From: Kytococcus schroeteri
Lineage (GTDB): Bacteria; Actinomycetota; Actinomycetes; Actinomycetales; Dermatophilaceae
NCBI RefSeq assembly: GCF_042433515.1
Contig: NZ_JBHLVH010000003.1
Span: 13,113-77,112 of the forward strand
Direction: 5' to 3'
DNA: 64,000 nucleotides
The notes beneath the pieces are model-generated. The model was given only the letters and a program-made list of their open reading frames with translations, searched no databases and had not been told where the DNA came from. Positions 41,777 to 49,587 of the stretch are shown here, one piece after another. The translations under genes were made by a program, and so were the position numbers. Positions within the stretch are counted from its first letter, which is position 1, and every line of letters starts with the position of its first letter.

Positions 41777-42574
41777 TCAGACGGCGACGCCGTAGGACGA
41801 CCAGAAGTAGCCGCGGTCGGTCCTCACCCAGCCGGAGGCCAGCTTGGTGCCCTTCACCGTGGTGCCGGCGCGGTACTGGCCCAGGATGGCGTGGGACAGG
41901 CCGGCGCCCGCGCGCACGTTGACGCCCTGGGTGATGCGGAAGGTGGTGGCACCGGGGGTGTCCGCCACATCGGGGGTACCGAAGGAGTGCCAGAAGTACT
42001 TGCCCTCGGTGGTCTTCACCCAGCCGGAGGCCAGCTTGGTGCCGGTGACCTTGGTGCCCGGGTACAGCTTGCCCACGGCCTGGTAGGAGGTGCCCGGGCC
42101 GGTGCGGTAGTTCACCCGGTCGGTGATGGTCCAGTCCTGGGTGGGGGTGGTGGGCGGGGTCGGCGGGGTGGGCGGGGTCGGCGGCGTGCCCGGCATCGCG
42201 TTCTTGTCGGCGCCACCGTTGTCACGGGTCAGGCCGGCCTTCTTGCTGCACACCGGCCACGCACCGGGACCCGCGTAGGCCAGAGCGCGACGGGCCGCGG
42301 CGATCTGCTCGGCCTTGGAGGCGAGGTCGGCGCGCGGCGCCCACACCGTGGCCCCGACGCCCTTCCAGGCCACGGGGTGGAACTGCAGGCCACCGTAGTA
42401 GCCGTTGCCGGTGTTGATCGACCAGTTGCCACCGGACTCGCACTGAGCCACGCGGTCCCACACTGTCGGGTCGTAGGCGGCGTGGGCGGGGGCGGAGAAG
42501 CCGGAGGCCACGACCGCGCCGGTGAGGCCGGCTACGGTCAGGCCGCGCTGGGCCGAGGAGTTCTGGGGGGACAT
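41777..42574 (-). CDS. Secreted resuscitation-promoting-factor-type transglycosylase with two SH3-like repeats (rpf1)
   Basis: 265 residues. The signal peptide ends near SAPAHA. The Rpf (lysozyme-like) domain at about 33-110 has YDPTVWDRVAQCESGGNWSINTGNGYYGGLQF, with the catalytic Glu in CESGGNW. A PPTPPTPPT linker follows, then two bacterial SH3-like repeats (VNYRTGPGTSYQAVG and VNVRAGAGLSHAILG), each ending in a TKLASGWV...YFW block. It cleaves peptidoglycan and is tied to exit from dormancy. ATG 42574 follows AAAGGACC. It is expressed from a sigma-70-type promoter through a c-di-AMP riboswitch leader. It is a paralogue of the gene at 42970. Confidence 0.93.
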   Translation of the reverse strand: MSPQNSSAQRGLTVAGLTGAVVASGFSAPAHAAYDPTVWDRVAQCESGGNWSINTGNGYYGGLQFHPVAWKGVGATVWAPRADLASKAEQIAAARRALAYAGPGAWPVCSKKAGLTRDNGGADKNAMPGTPPTPPTPPTPPTTPTQDWTITDRVNYRTGPGTSYQAVGKLYPGTKVTGTKLASGWVKTTEGKYFWHSFGTPDVADTPGATTFRITQGVNVRAGAGLSHAILGQYRAGTTVKGTKLASGWVRTDRGYFWSSYGVAV

Positions 42575-42599
42575 GAGGGGAGGTCCTTTCCTGACCGGT

Positions 42600-42767
42600 C
42601 CGCCGCCGGGGTGACCTGTCGGGTTCGGGCGTCAGGAGCCCGGCCTCGCTCGGGAGGCTTCACCCCGAGTCGGCCACCCGGTGCGGTGGCCGACGGAGAT
42701 GGGTGCCCCGTGTTCGCCAGCGCCCGGGAATCCGGCAGGGCGCACCCGTGGCGAACGTGGGCGGCGG
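42600..42767 (-). ncRNA. ydaO/yuaA (c-di-AMP) riboswitch, rpf1 leader
   Basis: Conserved ydaO blocks on the coding strand: ACGGGGCACCC, then TCGGGGTGAAGCC, then CCCGAACCCGACAGGTCACC. The closing stem P1 pairs CCGCCGCC (42767-42760) with GGCGGCGG (42607-42600). Control of rpf genes by this class is established in Streptomyces, where c-di-AMP lowers expression. It lies inside a leader of about 250 nt. Confidence 0.87.
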
Positions 42768-42832
42768 GTGCGCGCAAGGGGATGTGCGTGATGAGGAGTC
42801 GCTCCCGTACTGGAGGTGCGGGCGCGATTCAC

Positions 42833-42860
42833 AGAGTAGCGACGGACGCGCCCGCGTCAA
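42833..42860 (-). promoter_or_regulatory. Sigma-70-type promoter of rpf1
   Basis: TTGACG (-35, 42860-42855) and TACTCT (-10, 42838-42833) are separated by 16 nt. The predicted start near 42826 gives a leader that contains the whole riboswitch. The remainder of the 395-bp gap holds only the rpf2 terminator. Confidence 0.75.
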
Positions 42861-42878
42861 GCCCTGGGTGGACATGTG

Positions 42879-42917
42879 CGAGGCCCCCGTCCACCTGTGG
42901 GTGGTCCGGGGGCCTCG
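42879..42917 (-). terminator. Intrinsic terminator of rpf2
   Basis: CGAGGCCCCCG (42879-42889) pairs with CGGGGGCCTCG (42907-42917), with an inner TCCACC/GGTGG stem. It is 53 bp beyond the rpf2 stop. Confidence 0.8.
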
Positions 42918-42969
42918 GGGCCGGCTCGGCGCCGGCGGGTGGCTCACCGCAGCGGGTGGGCCGGGTGGC

Positions 42970-43911
42970 TCACTTGGTCAGCTCACCGAAGGTGTGCCAG
43001 AAGTAGCCGCGGTCGGTCTTGACCCAACCGTTGTCGAGCTTCACGCCCTTGACGGTGGCACCGGTCAGGTACACGCCCAGCGGGGTGTTGTCCATGCCGG
43101 CCTCCGGGCGGACGTTCACCCCGTGGGTGATGGTCCAGGTACCGGCCTCGGAGGTGGTCTCGGAGCCGAAGGTGTGCCAGAAGTAGCCGCGGTCGGTCTT
43201 CACCCAGCCGCTCTCGAGCTTCACGCCCTCGAGCTGGGTGCCGGCCTCGAGGATGCCCTTCGGCGTGTTGTCCATGCCGGCCTCCGGGCGCAGGTTCACG
43301 CCGCGGTCGATGGTCCAGGTCACGGTCTCGCCGGTGGTGTCGTCCTCGTCCACGAACGGCGTCGGGGCCGGCTCGGGCTGCGGCGTGGGGGCGGGCTCCG
43401 GCTTGGGCTCCGGCTTGGGGGCCGGCTCCGGCTTGGGCTCCGGCTTGGGCTCCGGCTTGGGGGCCGGCTCCGGCTTGGGCTGGGGCTCCGGCTTGGGGGC
43501 CGGGGTCGAGCCACCGTCGGGCATGGCGTTGCTGTCGGCGCCACCGTTGGCGGAGGTCAGACCGGCCTCGATGGAGCACATCGGCCAGGCCTTGGGGCCG
43601 GCGTAGGCCAGGGCACGGCGGGCGGCGGCGATCTGCTCGGACTTGGAGGCGAGGTCGGCGCGCGGGGCCCACTGGGTGCCGCCGACGCCCTCCCAGGCCT
43701 GCTGGGTGAACTGCACGCCACCGTAGAAGCCGTTGCCGGTGTTGATGGACCAGTTGCCACCGGACTCGCACTGCGCCACGCGGTCCCACACGGAGGGGTC
43801 GTAGGAGGAGGCGTTGGCGGGCGCGGCAGCGGCCAGGCCGGTCACGATGAAGGCACCGGACACACCAGCGGCGCCGAGGGCACGGTGGGACGAGAGGGGG
43901 AAACGGGACAT
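42970..43911 (-). CDS. Secreted resuscitation-promoting-factor-type transglycosylase with Pro/Glu/Lys repeat linker (rpf2)
   Basis: 313 residues; ATG 43911 follows AGGAAGGATCCCC. The signal ends near APANA. The Rpf domain (YDPSVWDRVAQCESGGNW ... GFYGGVQFTQQAWEGVGG) has the catalytic Glu. A linker of about 50 residues is built of repeated PKPEP units. Two SH3-like repeats follow, each with VN(L/V)RPEAGMDNTP and a shared SGWVKTDRGYFWHTFG-type end. The Rpf cores of rpf1 and rpf2 are very similar, so this is a tandem duplication. Promoter spacing and riboswitch are also shared. The PKPEP stretch probably spans the cell wall. Confidence 0.93.
   Translation of the reverse strand: MSRFPLSSHRALGAAGVSGAFIVTGLAAAAPANASSYDPSVWDRVAQCESGGNWSINTGNGFYGGVQFTQQAWEGVGGTQWAPRADLASKSEQIAAARRALAYAGPKAWPMCSIEAGLTSANGGADSNAMPDGGSTPAPKPEPQPKPEPAPKPEPKPEPKPEPAPKPEPKPEPAPTPQPEPAPTPFVDEDDTTGETVTWTIDRGVNLRPEAGMDNTPKGILEAGTQLEGVKLESGWVKTDRGYFWHTFGSETTSEAGTWTITHGVNVRPEAGMDNTPLGVYLTGATVKGVKLDNGWVKTDRGYFWHTFGELTK
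43376..43508 (-). repeat. Tandem PKPEP-coding repeat inside rpf2
   Basis: Degenerate 12- to 18-nt units of GGCTCCGGCTTGG type (plus strand) encode PKPEP/PAPKPEP repeats of the linker. Such tracts expand and contract easily and are assembly-sensitive. Confidence 0.75.
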
Positions 43912-43931
43912 GGGGATCCTTCCTGACTGCA

Positions 43932-44104
43932 TCCGCCGGTGGAGTGAGCTGTCGGGTTCGGAACGTCAGGTGTCCCGGCCTCCGGAGGAGGCTTCACCCC
44001 GAGCGGGGAGATGACCCCGCGTACTTCCTGTGGGTCCCCCACACCCGCCAAGACCCCGGGACTCTCCCGGGCACAGCGCGTCCGTGGCGGGATTGGGCGG
44101 CGGA
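43932..44104 (-). ncRNA. ydaO/yuaA (c-di-AMP) riboswitch, rpf2 leader
   Basis: Conserved blocks are TGGGGGACCC, then TCGGGGTGAAGCC, then TTCCGAACCCGACAGCTCACTCC. P1 pairs TCCGCCG (44104-44098) with CGGCGGA (43938-43932). It is homologous to the rpf1 leader, with compensating differences in P1 and peripheral stems. Confidence 0.88.
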
Positions 44105-44111
44105 CGCGCGT

Positions 44112-44145
44112 CACAAGTGACTGAAATCAAGGGTTTTCAGTTGTG
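44112..44145 (-). other. Dyad/hairpin in the rpf2 leader upstream of the riboswitch
   Basis: CACAA...CTGAAA (44112-44126) is mirrored by TTTCAG...TTGTG (44135-44145). It lies between the predicted transcription start (about 44173) and riboswitch P1, so it could fold as an RNA hairpin or be an operator. It is not present at rpf1. Confidence 0.5.
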
Positions 44146-44179
44146 CGGTGACGGCTCTTCGGGCCGTGCACGGGCAGCA

Positions 44180-44207
44180 ACGATAGCGATGAGCCGCCCG
44201 AGGTCAA
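44180..44207 (-). promoter_or_regulatory. Sigma-70-type promoter of rpf2
   Basis: TTGACC (-35, 44207-44202) and TATCGT (-10, 44185-44180) are separated by 16 nt, the same geometry as at rpf1. The 333-bp gap upstream of rpf2 is fully used by promoter, hairpin and riboswitch. Confidence 0.75.
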
Positions 44208-44244
44208 ACTCAGACGCGTGTCGCTCCCCGCCTCGAGGGCCTGT

Positions 44245-46122
44245 TCAGCCTAGGGGCACCAACGATGTGGGCCACCCCTGTGAGAGCCCCCACAGGGCCA
44301 CCACGGCCCCGGCCACCACGAGCACGAGTGCCCCCACCGCCGCCGCGGGACCGGACCGCAGCGGGGCCGCCAGCGTCAGGTGCGTGCCCCGCCGCAAAGA
44401 GGCGCTGTCGATGCCCCACCAGAGCGCCAGCACCGCCACGAAGGCACCACTGCCCCAGGCGAGTGCGTTGTCCAGACCCACCGCGGAGGGGGTCCGGAAC
44501 GAGGTGAGCGCGTCGTGCCCCAGGAAGAGGTTGACCAGCACCACGACCGCGGCCCCCAGGACCGCCGGCGCGATGAGGGACGCGGCCGAGCGCAGCACGG
44601 CCGTCACCAGGTGCCAGGGAGCGGCCGCCGTGATGCGCCACGCGTCACCGCGGCGGCGCCCGCGGGCCATGAGCCGGCGCAGGTGACCCATCGCGCTGTG
44701 GTCCACCCACCGGGCCACCAGCACCCACGCTGCCACCACGGCCGTGGCCACGACCGGCCAGAGCATCGCGAGGGCGATGACCAGGAGGGCGCCGGTCAGC
44801 ACCACCCACGGGAGCCGGCGCTGGCGTCCCCGCGGGTCGTAGGGGTGCAGGCGCGCCGGGCCGGGTGCCCCCTGCGGCAGCACGCTCGCTCCGTGGCCCG
44901 CCTGCGGGGCGGGCTGGACGGGCCGGGCGTCCGGCCAGACCGGCTGCTCGGCCTGCGGCCAGGGGCGCGGTTCGGGCTCGCGCAGGGTGCTGAACGGCTG
45001 GCCCGTCTGCTGCGCCGGCCCCGGCGGTGCCCACGCCCGCGGCTCGGGCTCGCGCAGGGTGCCGGCCGGCTGGGCACGGTGCTGCGGCGGGGGCTGCAGC
45101 ACGCTCTCGTCACGCCGCGAGACCGCCGAGCGCGGGATCTCCCGGGTGGGGGTGCGCTCGACCGGGCGGGTCGCGTCCGCCGGCGCGTGCGCGGGACTCG
45201 CCCACGCACCCGCCCCCGGGACCGCCCGGGTGGCAGCGGGGTCGTGACCGACCGGCTGGGTGGCTCCGGGGTCCTCCCCGGGCGGCCCGGCCTGGACCCC
45301 CAGCGGCTGCGTCTCCCGACGCACCGGCAGTGCACCCCCACCGTTCTCGACCACCTCCCGCACCTCGGCGGCCGTGGGGCGCGCGGACGGGTCCACCGCC
45401 AGGCAGGCCTCGGCCAGCGGCCGCCAGGCCCCGTCCATCGAGCGCAGGTCGTGCTCGCCGCGGCGGATGCGGGCCAGGATCGCCTCGTTCGGTCCCCCGC
45501 CGTAGGGGTTGCGCCCCATCGAGGCGAAGGCCAGCACCGCACCGAGCCCCCACCAGTCCGTGGCCACCGTCGGGTGCCCGCCCTCGACCAGCTCCGGCGC
45601 CAGGTAGCCCGGGGTGCCCATGACCAGCCCGGTGGCGGTCAGGCGGCTCTCGTCCCCGATGTGGGCGATGCCGAAGTCGATGATGACGGGCTCGCCGGCG
45701 CGGTCCACCATCACGTTGCCCGGCTTGAGGTCCCGGTGCACCACACCCACCTCGTGGATGGCCCGCAGCGCCTCGTGCACCCCCGCGGTGAAGCGCCGCA
45801 GGGCGCCGTCGTCGAGCGGCCCGTGGGTGGCCACGTGCTCATCCAGCGGCAGGCCGTCCACGAACTCGGTGACGATGTAGGGGGTGGGCGCCTCCACGTC
45901 GGCGTCCAGGAAGCTGGCCACGCGAGGGTGGCGCACCCGCGCCAGGGTGGAGACCTCACGCTCCAGCCGGGTGCGCGCCGCGGTGTCGAAGGCGATGTGC
46001 GGGTGGAGCACCTTGACCGCCACGGACCGGCCCGCGGCGTCGGTCGCCCGGTGCACCGTACCCATGCCGCCGTGCCCCAGCCGCTCCTCCAGACGGTACG
46101 GGCCCACCTGCGTGATCTCCAT
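44245..46122 (-). CDS. Serine/threonine protein kinase (PknB-like) with C-terminal membrane helices
   Basis: 625 residues from a leaderless ATG 46122. The kinase domain spans residues 8-265: glycine loop LGHGGMGTVHRA, VAVKVL (ATP Lys), VHRDLKPGNVMV (catalytic loop), IIDFGIAHIG (DFG) and GTPGYLAPELVEG. Residues 270-440 are a Pro/Arg-rich disordered linker. The C-terminal third has about five hydrophobic segments (LPWVVLTGALLVIALAMLWP, then VVATAVVAAWVLVARW and others). No PASTA domains are present, so it is not the classical PknB. Signal and targets are unknown. Confidence 0.92.
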   Translation of the reverse strand: MEITQVGPYRLEERLGHGGMGTVHRATDAAGRSVAVKVLHPHIAFDTAARTRLEREVSTLARVRHPRVASFLDADVEAPTPYIVTEFVDGLPLDEHVATHGPLDDGALRRFTAGVHEALRAIHEVGVVHRDLKPGNVMVDRAGEPVIIDFGIAHIGDESRLTATGLVMGTPGYLAPELVEGGHPTVATDWWGLGAVLAFASMGRNPYGGGPNEAILARIRRGEHDLRSMDGAWRPLAEACLAVDPSARPTAAEVREVVENGGGALPVRRETQPLGVQAGPPGEDPGATQPVGHDPAATRAVPGAGAWASPAHAPADATRPVERTPTREIPRSAVSRRDESVLQPPPQHRAQPAGTLREPEPRAWAPPGPAQQTGQPFSTLREPEPRPWPQAEQPVWPDARPVQPAPQAGHGASVLPQGAPGPARLHPYDPRGRQRRLPWVVLTGALLVIALAMLWPVVATAVVAAWVLVARWVDHSAMGHLRRLMARGRRRGDAWRITAAAPWHLVTAVLRSAASLIAPAVLGAAVVVLVNLFLGHDALTSFRTPSAVGLDNALAWGSGAFVAVLALWWGIDSASLRRGTHLTLAAPLRSGPAAAVGALVLVVAGAVVALWGLSQGWPTSLVPLG

Positions 46123-46128
46123 GCCCCG

Positions 46129-46134
46129 AGGGTA
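46129..46134 (-). promoter_or_regulatory. -10 box TACCCT for the leaderless kinase message
   Basis: On the minus strand TACCCT ends 6 nt before ATG 46122. Confidence 0.6.
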
Positions 46135-46252
46135 GGCGCCGGGACCCCGCCGGCCCGTGCAACCAGCGACGGAGCGTCCGGGCGTTTGCGGGCCCCACCA
46201 CCGTGTGGTGAGGTGAGCGCGAGGGTCGGTCCCGACCCAGCGGGAGGACGAC

Positions 46253-47740
46253 GTGAACGCACCCGAGAGCCAGGCCGGAAGCCCGGAGACCTTCGACTTC
46301 GTGGTGGTGGCCAACCGCCTCCCCGTGGACCGTGTGGTGGACGCCGACGGCACCACCCAGTGGCGCACCTCGCCCGGCGGGCTGGTCACCGCCATGGAGG
46401 CCGTGATGCGCGTGGCCGACGGCGCCTGGGTGGGATGGGCCGGGGAGGCCGGGGACGCGCCGGCTCCGTTCGACGACGACGACATCCACCTGCACCCGGT
46501 GCCGCTCTCGGCCGACGAGGTCCGCGACTACTACGAGGGCTTCTGCAACGACACCATCTGGCCGATCTACCACGACGTCATCGTCTCGGCCACCTTCCAC
46601 CGCGAGTGGTGGAGGAGCTACCGCACGGTCAACGAACGCTTCGCCCGCGCGGCCGCGGAGGTGGCCGCTCCCGGCGCCACGGTGTGGGTGCAGGACTACC
46701 AGTTGCAGCTCGTCCCCCAGCTGCTGCGGGACCTGCGCCCGGACCTGCGCATCGGCTGGTTCAACCACATCCCCTTCCCCCCGGTGGAGCTGTTCGCCCA
46801 GCTGCCGTGGCGTCGGCACATCCTGCGCGGGCTGCTCGGCGCCGACTTCCTGGGCTTCCAGCGCGCGGACGACGCCGCGAACTTCCGACGGTCCGCGGCG
46901 CGGCTGGCCGGGGTGACCCTGGAGGGCGAGGTGCTCACGCTCGCCGAGGAGGACGGCCGCCAGGTCCGCACCGCCGCCGTGCCCATCAGCGTGGACTCCC
47001 AGCAGCTCGACCGGATGGCCCGCACCGAGGCCGTCCGGGAGCGCGCGGCCGAGCTGCGCGCCTCGCTCGGCAACCCGCGGACCCTCGTCCTCGGCATCGA
47101 CCGCCTCGACTACACCAAGGGCATCCGCCACCGCCTCAAGGCCTTCGGCGAGCTGCTGGCCGAGGGGAGCGTGGCCCCGCCGGAGACCACCTTCGTGCAG
47201 ATCGCCACCCCCAGCCGGGAGCGGGTGGAGGCCTACCGCAACCTCCGCGAGCAGGTGGAGGGCACCGTGGGGCACCTCAACGGGGACTTCTCCCCCCTGG
47301 GCACCACCGCCATCCACTACATCCACCGCTCGCACCCCCGCCAGGACATGGCCGCGCTCTTCCTGGCCGCCGACGTGATGCTCGTGACCCCGCTGCGCGA
47401 CGGCATGAACCTCGTGGCCAAGGAGTACGTGGCCTGCCAGGTGGACGGCGGGGGCGCCCTGGTGCTCAGCGAGTTCACCGGGGCGGCCGAGGAGCTGGGC
47501 GAGGCCTACCTGTGCAACCCGCACGACGTCGAGGGCCTCAAGCAGACCCTGCTGCGCGCCATCACCGACGACGAGGACGAGAAGCGGCGCCGCATGGCCG
47601 CCCTGCGCGAGGTGGTTCTGGACAAGGACGTGCACACCTGGAGCCGCGACTTCCTGCTGGCCCTGGAGCACGCCCCCGACCTGCCGCCGGCCGGCGAGCC
47701 CGAGCCCGCCGTGATCGCCGACGCCGAGGAGACCGAGTGA
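46253..47740 (+). CDS. otsA: Trehalose-6-phosphate synthase
   Basis: A 495-residue GT20 enzyme making trehalose 6-phosphate from UDP-glucose and glucose 6-phosphate. The start is GTG 46253 with GGGAGGA 5-10 nt upstream. Family blocks: VVVANRLPVDRV, WVGWAGEAGD, CNDTIWPIYH, VWVQDYQLQLVPQLLR, GWFNHIPFPP, VLGIDRLDYTKGIRHRL and VTPLRDGMNLVAKEYVACQ. It overlaps otsB by 4 bp. The product is an osmoprotectant and, in actinomycetes, a cell-envelope precursor. Confidence 0.96.
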   Translation: MNAPESQAGSPETFDFVVVANRLPVDRVVDADGTTQWRTSPGGLVTAMEAVMRVADGAWVGWAGEAGDAPAPFDDDDIHLHPVPLSADEVRDYYEGFCNDTIWPIYHDVIVSATFHREWWRSYRTVNERFARAAAEVAAPGATVWVQDYQLQLVPQLLRDLRPDLRIGWFNHIPFPPVELFAQLPWRRHILRGLLGADFLGFQRADDAANFRRSAARLAGVTLEGEVLTLAEEDGRQVRTAAVPISVDSQQLDRMARTEAVRERAAELRASLGNPRTLVLGIDRLDYTKGIRHRLKAFGELLAEGSVAPPETTFVQIATPSRERVEAYRNLREQVEGTVGHLNGDFSPLGTTAIHYIHRSHPRQDMAALFLAADVMLVTPLRDGMNLVAKEYVACQVDGGGALVLSEFTGAAEELGEAYLCNPHDVEGLKQTLLRAITDDEDEKRRRMAALREVVLDKDVHTWSRDFLLALEHAPDLPPAGEPEPAVIADAEETE

Positions 47741-48582
47741 CCACCGGCCGCACCGACCAGCCCGCCCCGGACCAGTCCCACCTGGGCCGCTCCCCGTGGC
47801 TGGTGGTGGCCACCGACTTCGACGGCACCCTGGCCCCCTTCCACGACGACCCGATGGCGGTCCGGCCGCACCCCGGTGCCGTCGCCGCCCTGCGCCGGCT
47901 GGCCGCCCTGCCCGGCACCGAGGTGGTGCTCGTCAGCGGCCGCGACGTGGCCACCCTGCAGCAGCTCAGCGGGCTCGGGCCGGCCGAGGGGGTCTCGCTG
48001 CTCGGCTCCCACGGTGGCCAGCGGTGGCAGGTGGGCCACGACGCCCCGGCGGGCCTCGACGAGGACGAGGCCGCCCAGCGGGAGATGCTCGTGACCGGCG
48101 GGCGCGGCCTGGTGGCCGAGCTGCCCGGCACCACCCTGGAGGAGAAGTTCGCCGGCGTGGTGGTGCACACCCGGCAGGCCTCCCCCGAGGTGGCCCTGGA
48201 GGCCCGCGCCGCGGCACGCCGGCTCGGCAAGCGGTGCGGCGTGCAGGTCATGGTGGGCAAGAACGTGCTGGAGCTCAGCGTGCTGCGCACCACCAAGGGG
48301 GCCGCGCTGCGCACCCTCATCGACTCCCTGGGCGCGGACCGCTTCCGCCGCCGCAGCCACCGCGACCGCACCCCCGGCCACACCCTGTGGTTCGCCGGCG
48401 ACGACGTCACCGACGAGACGGTCTTCCGCGCCTTCGACGGCGAGGCCGCGGCCGTGCTCGTCAAGGTGGGCGAGGGGGCCAGCGCCGCCACCTCGCGCGT
48501 GGACGGCATCGAGGACGTGGCGCAGCTGCTCACCGAGCTGGCCGACGCGCGCGAGGCCACCGAGGCGGCGCGCCCGGTCTGA
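47737..48582 (+). CDS. otsB: Trehalose-6-phosphate phosphatase
   Basis: 281 residues; GTG 47737 overlaps the otsA stop. It is a HAD-family phosphatase with nucleophile motif VVATDFDGTLAPF, motif II VLVSGRD, and WFAGDDVTDETVF as motif III/IV. The cap region has LEEKFAGVVVHTRQA. It removes phosphate from trehalose 6-phosphate. The OtsAB pair is complete. Confidence 0.95.
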   Translation: MTTGRTDQPAPDQSHLGRSPWLVVATDFDGTLAPFHDDPMAVRPHPGAVAALRRLAALPGTEVVLVSGRDVATLQQLSGLGPAEGVSLLGSHGGQRWQVGHDAPAGLDEDEAAQREMLVTGGRGLVAELPGTTLEEKFAGVVVHTRQASPEVALEARAAARRLGKRCGVQVMVGKNVLELSVLRTTKGAALRTLIDSLGADRFRRRSHRDRTPGHTLWFAGDDVTDETVFRAFDGEAAAVLVKVGEGASAATSRVDGIEDVAQLLTELADAREATEAARPV

Positions 48583-48594
48583 GCAGGCCGGGCG
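48571..48594. terminator. Weak hairpin between convergent otsB and rlmB
   Basis: CGCCCGG (48571-48577) pairs with CCGGGCG (48588-48594) across the otsB stop codon. It is only 7 bp. Confidence 0.4.
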
Positions 48595-48604
48595 GCGCGG
48601 GCCG

Positions 48605-49585
48605 TCAGCCCTCGGCGCCCTCCGCGGCGATCCGCGCGCGCTCGCGGGAGATCTCGTACAGGGTGACCGCGGCGGCGGTGCCGGCGTTGAGCGACTCAGT
48701 GAGCCCCGACATCGGGATGTTGACGACCTGGTCGCACAGCTCACGGGTGAGGCGGGAGAGCCCCTTGCCCTCCGAGCCCACCACGACCACCAGCGGGTCC
48801 GGGGCCAGCGGCAGGCCGGGGAGGTCCACGTCACCGTCGGCGTCCAGGCCCACCACGAACACGCCCTGCGAGCGCAGGTCCTGCAGCGCGCGGTTGAGAT
48901 TGGTCACGCGGGCCACGGGAAGGCGCGCGGCCGCGCCGGCCGAGGTGCGCCAGGCCGCGGCGGTGACGCCGGCCGAGCGACGCTCGGGCACGATCACCCC
49001 GTGCGCCCCGAAGGCCGCCGCCGAGCGGATGATGGCGCCCAGGTTGCGCGGGTCGGTGATGCCGTCCAGGGCCACGAACAGCGGCGTGACGTCCGCGGTC
49101 CGGTCGAGCAGGTCCTCCAGGTCCGGGTACTCGTACGGCGGCACCTGCAGCACCAGGCCCTGGTGCACCTCGCCGTCGGAGAGGCGGTCCAGCTCCGGGC
49201 GGCCGGCCTCCAGCATCGGCAGGCCCCGCTCGGAGGCCAGGCGCAGCGCCTCCTTGACGCGGTCGTCGGAGTCGATGGTGGACGCCACGTAGAGGTGCGT
49301 GGCCGGCACCGCGGTGCGCAGCGCCTCGAGCACCGCGTTGCGGCCGATCACCAGCTCCGTGGAGTCCTTGCCGCTACGGGCCTTGCTGCGGCTCGGACGC
49401 TGCGGGCCGGCGGCCTTGGCCAGCCGCCGGGCGCGCTTGGCCGCCGGGTGGTACTCGCGGTCCTCGGCCCTGGGCGTGGGGCCCTTGCCCCGCAGGCCCT
49501 TGCGGCGGTGCCCGCCGGACCCGACCTGCATGCCCTTCTTGTTGTCCTTGCGCACCGCTCCACGGCGCGACGAGTTGCCTCGCAC
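48605..49585 (-). CDS. rlmB: 23S rRNA (guanosine-2251-2'-O)-methyltransferase RlmB (SpoU family)
   Basis: 326 residues from GTG 49585, two bases after the cysS stop. The basic N-terminal extension (about 70 residues, Lys/Arg/Gly-rich) is typical of actinobacterial members. The substrate-binding domain starts at STELVIGRNAVLEALR. The three SpoU knot motifs are ITDPRNLGAIIRSAAAFG, VVVVGSEGKGLSRL and IPMSGLTESLNAGTAAAV. It methylates the ribosomal P-loop guanosine. The cysS-rlmB order is conserved in mycobacteria and relatives. Confidence 0.94.
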   Translation of the reverse strand: MRGNSSRRGAVRKDNKKGMQVGSGGHRRKGLRGKGPTPRAEDREYHPAAKRARRLAKAAGPQRPSRSKARSGKDSTELVIGRNAVLEALRTAVPATHLYVASTIDSDDRVKEALRLASERGLPMLEAGRPELDRLSDGEVHQGLVLQVPPYEYPDLEDLLDRTADVTPLFVALDGITDPRNLGAIIRSAAAFGAHGVIVPERRSAGVTAAAWRTSAGAAARLPVARVTNLNRALQDLRSQGVFVVGLDADGDVDLPGLPLAPDPLVVVVGSEGKGLSRLTRELCDQVVNIPMSGLTESLNAGTAAAVTLYEISRERARIAAEGAEG

Positions 49586-49587
49586 GG

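Noticed and set aside
43376..43508. PKPEP repeats as an assembly artefact.
   Set aside because: Pro/Glu/Lys linkers are normal in wall-spanning Rpf and NlpC proteins; the frame stays open and the flanking domains are intact, though copy number may be uncertain.
44245..46122. Naming the kinase PknB.
   Set aside because: There are no PASTA domains and it has several C-terminal membrane helices, and the pknAB-fhaAB cell-division neighbourhood is absent.
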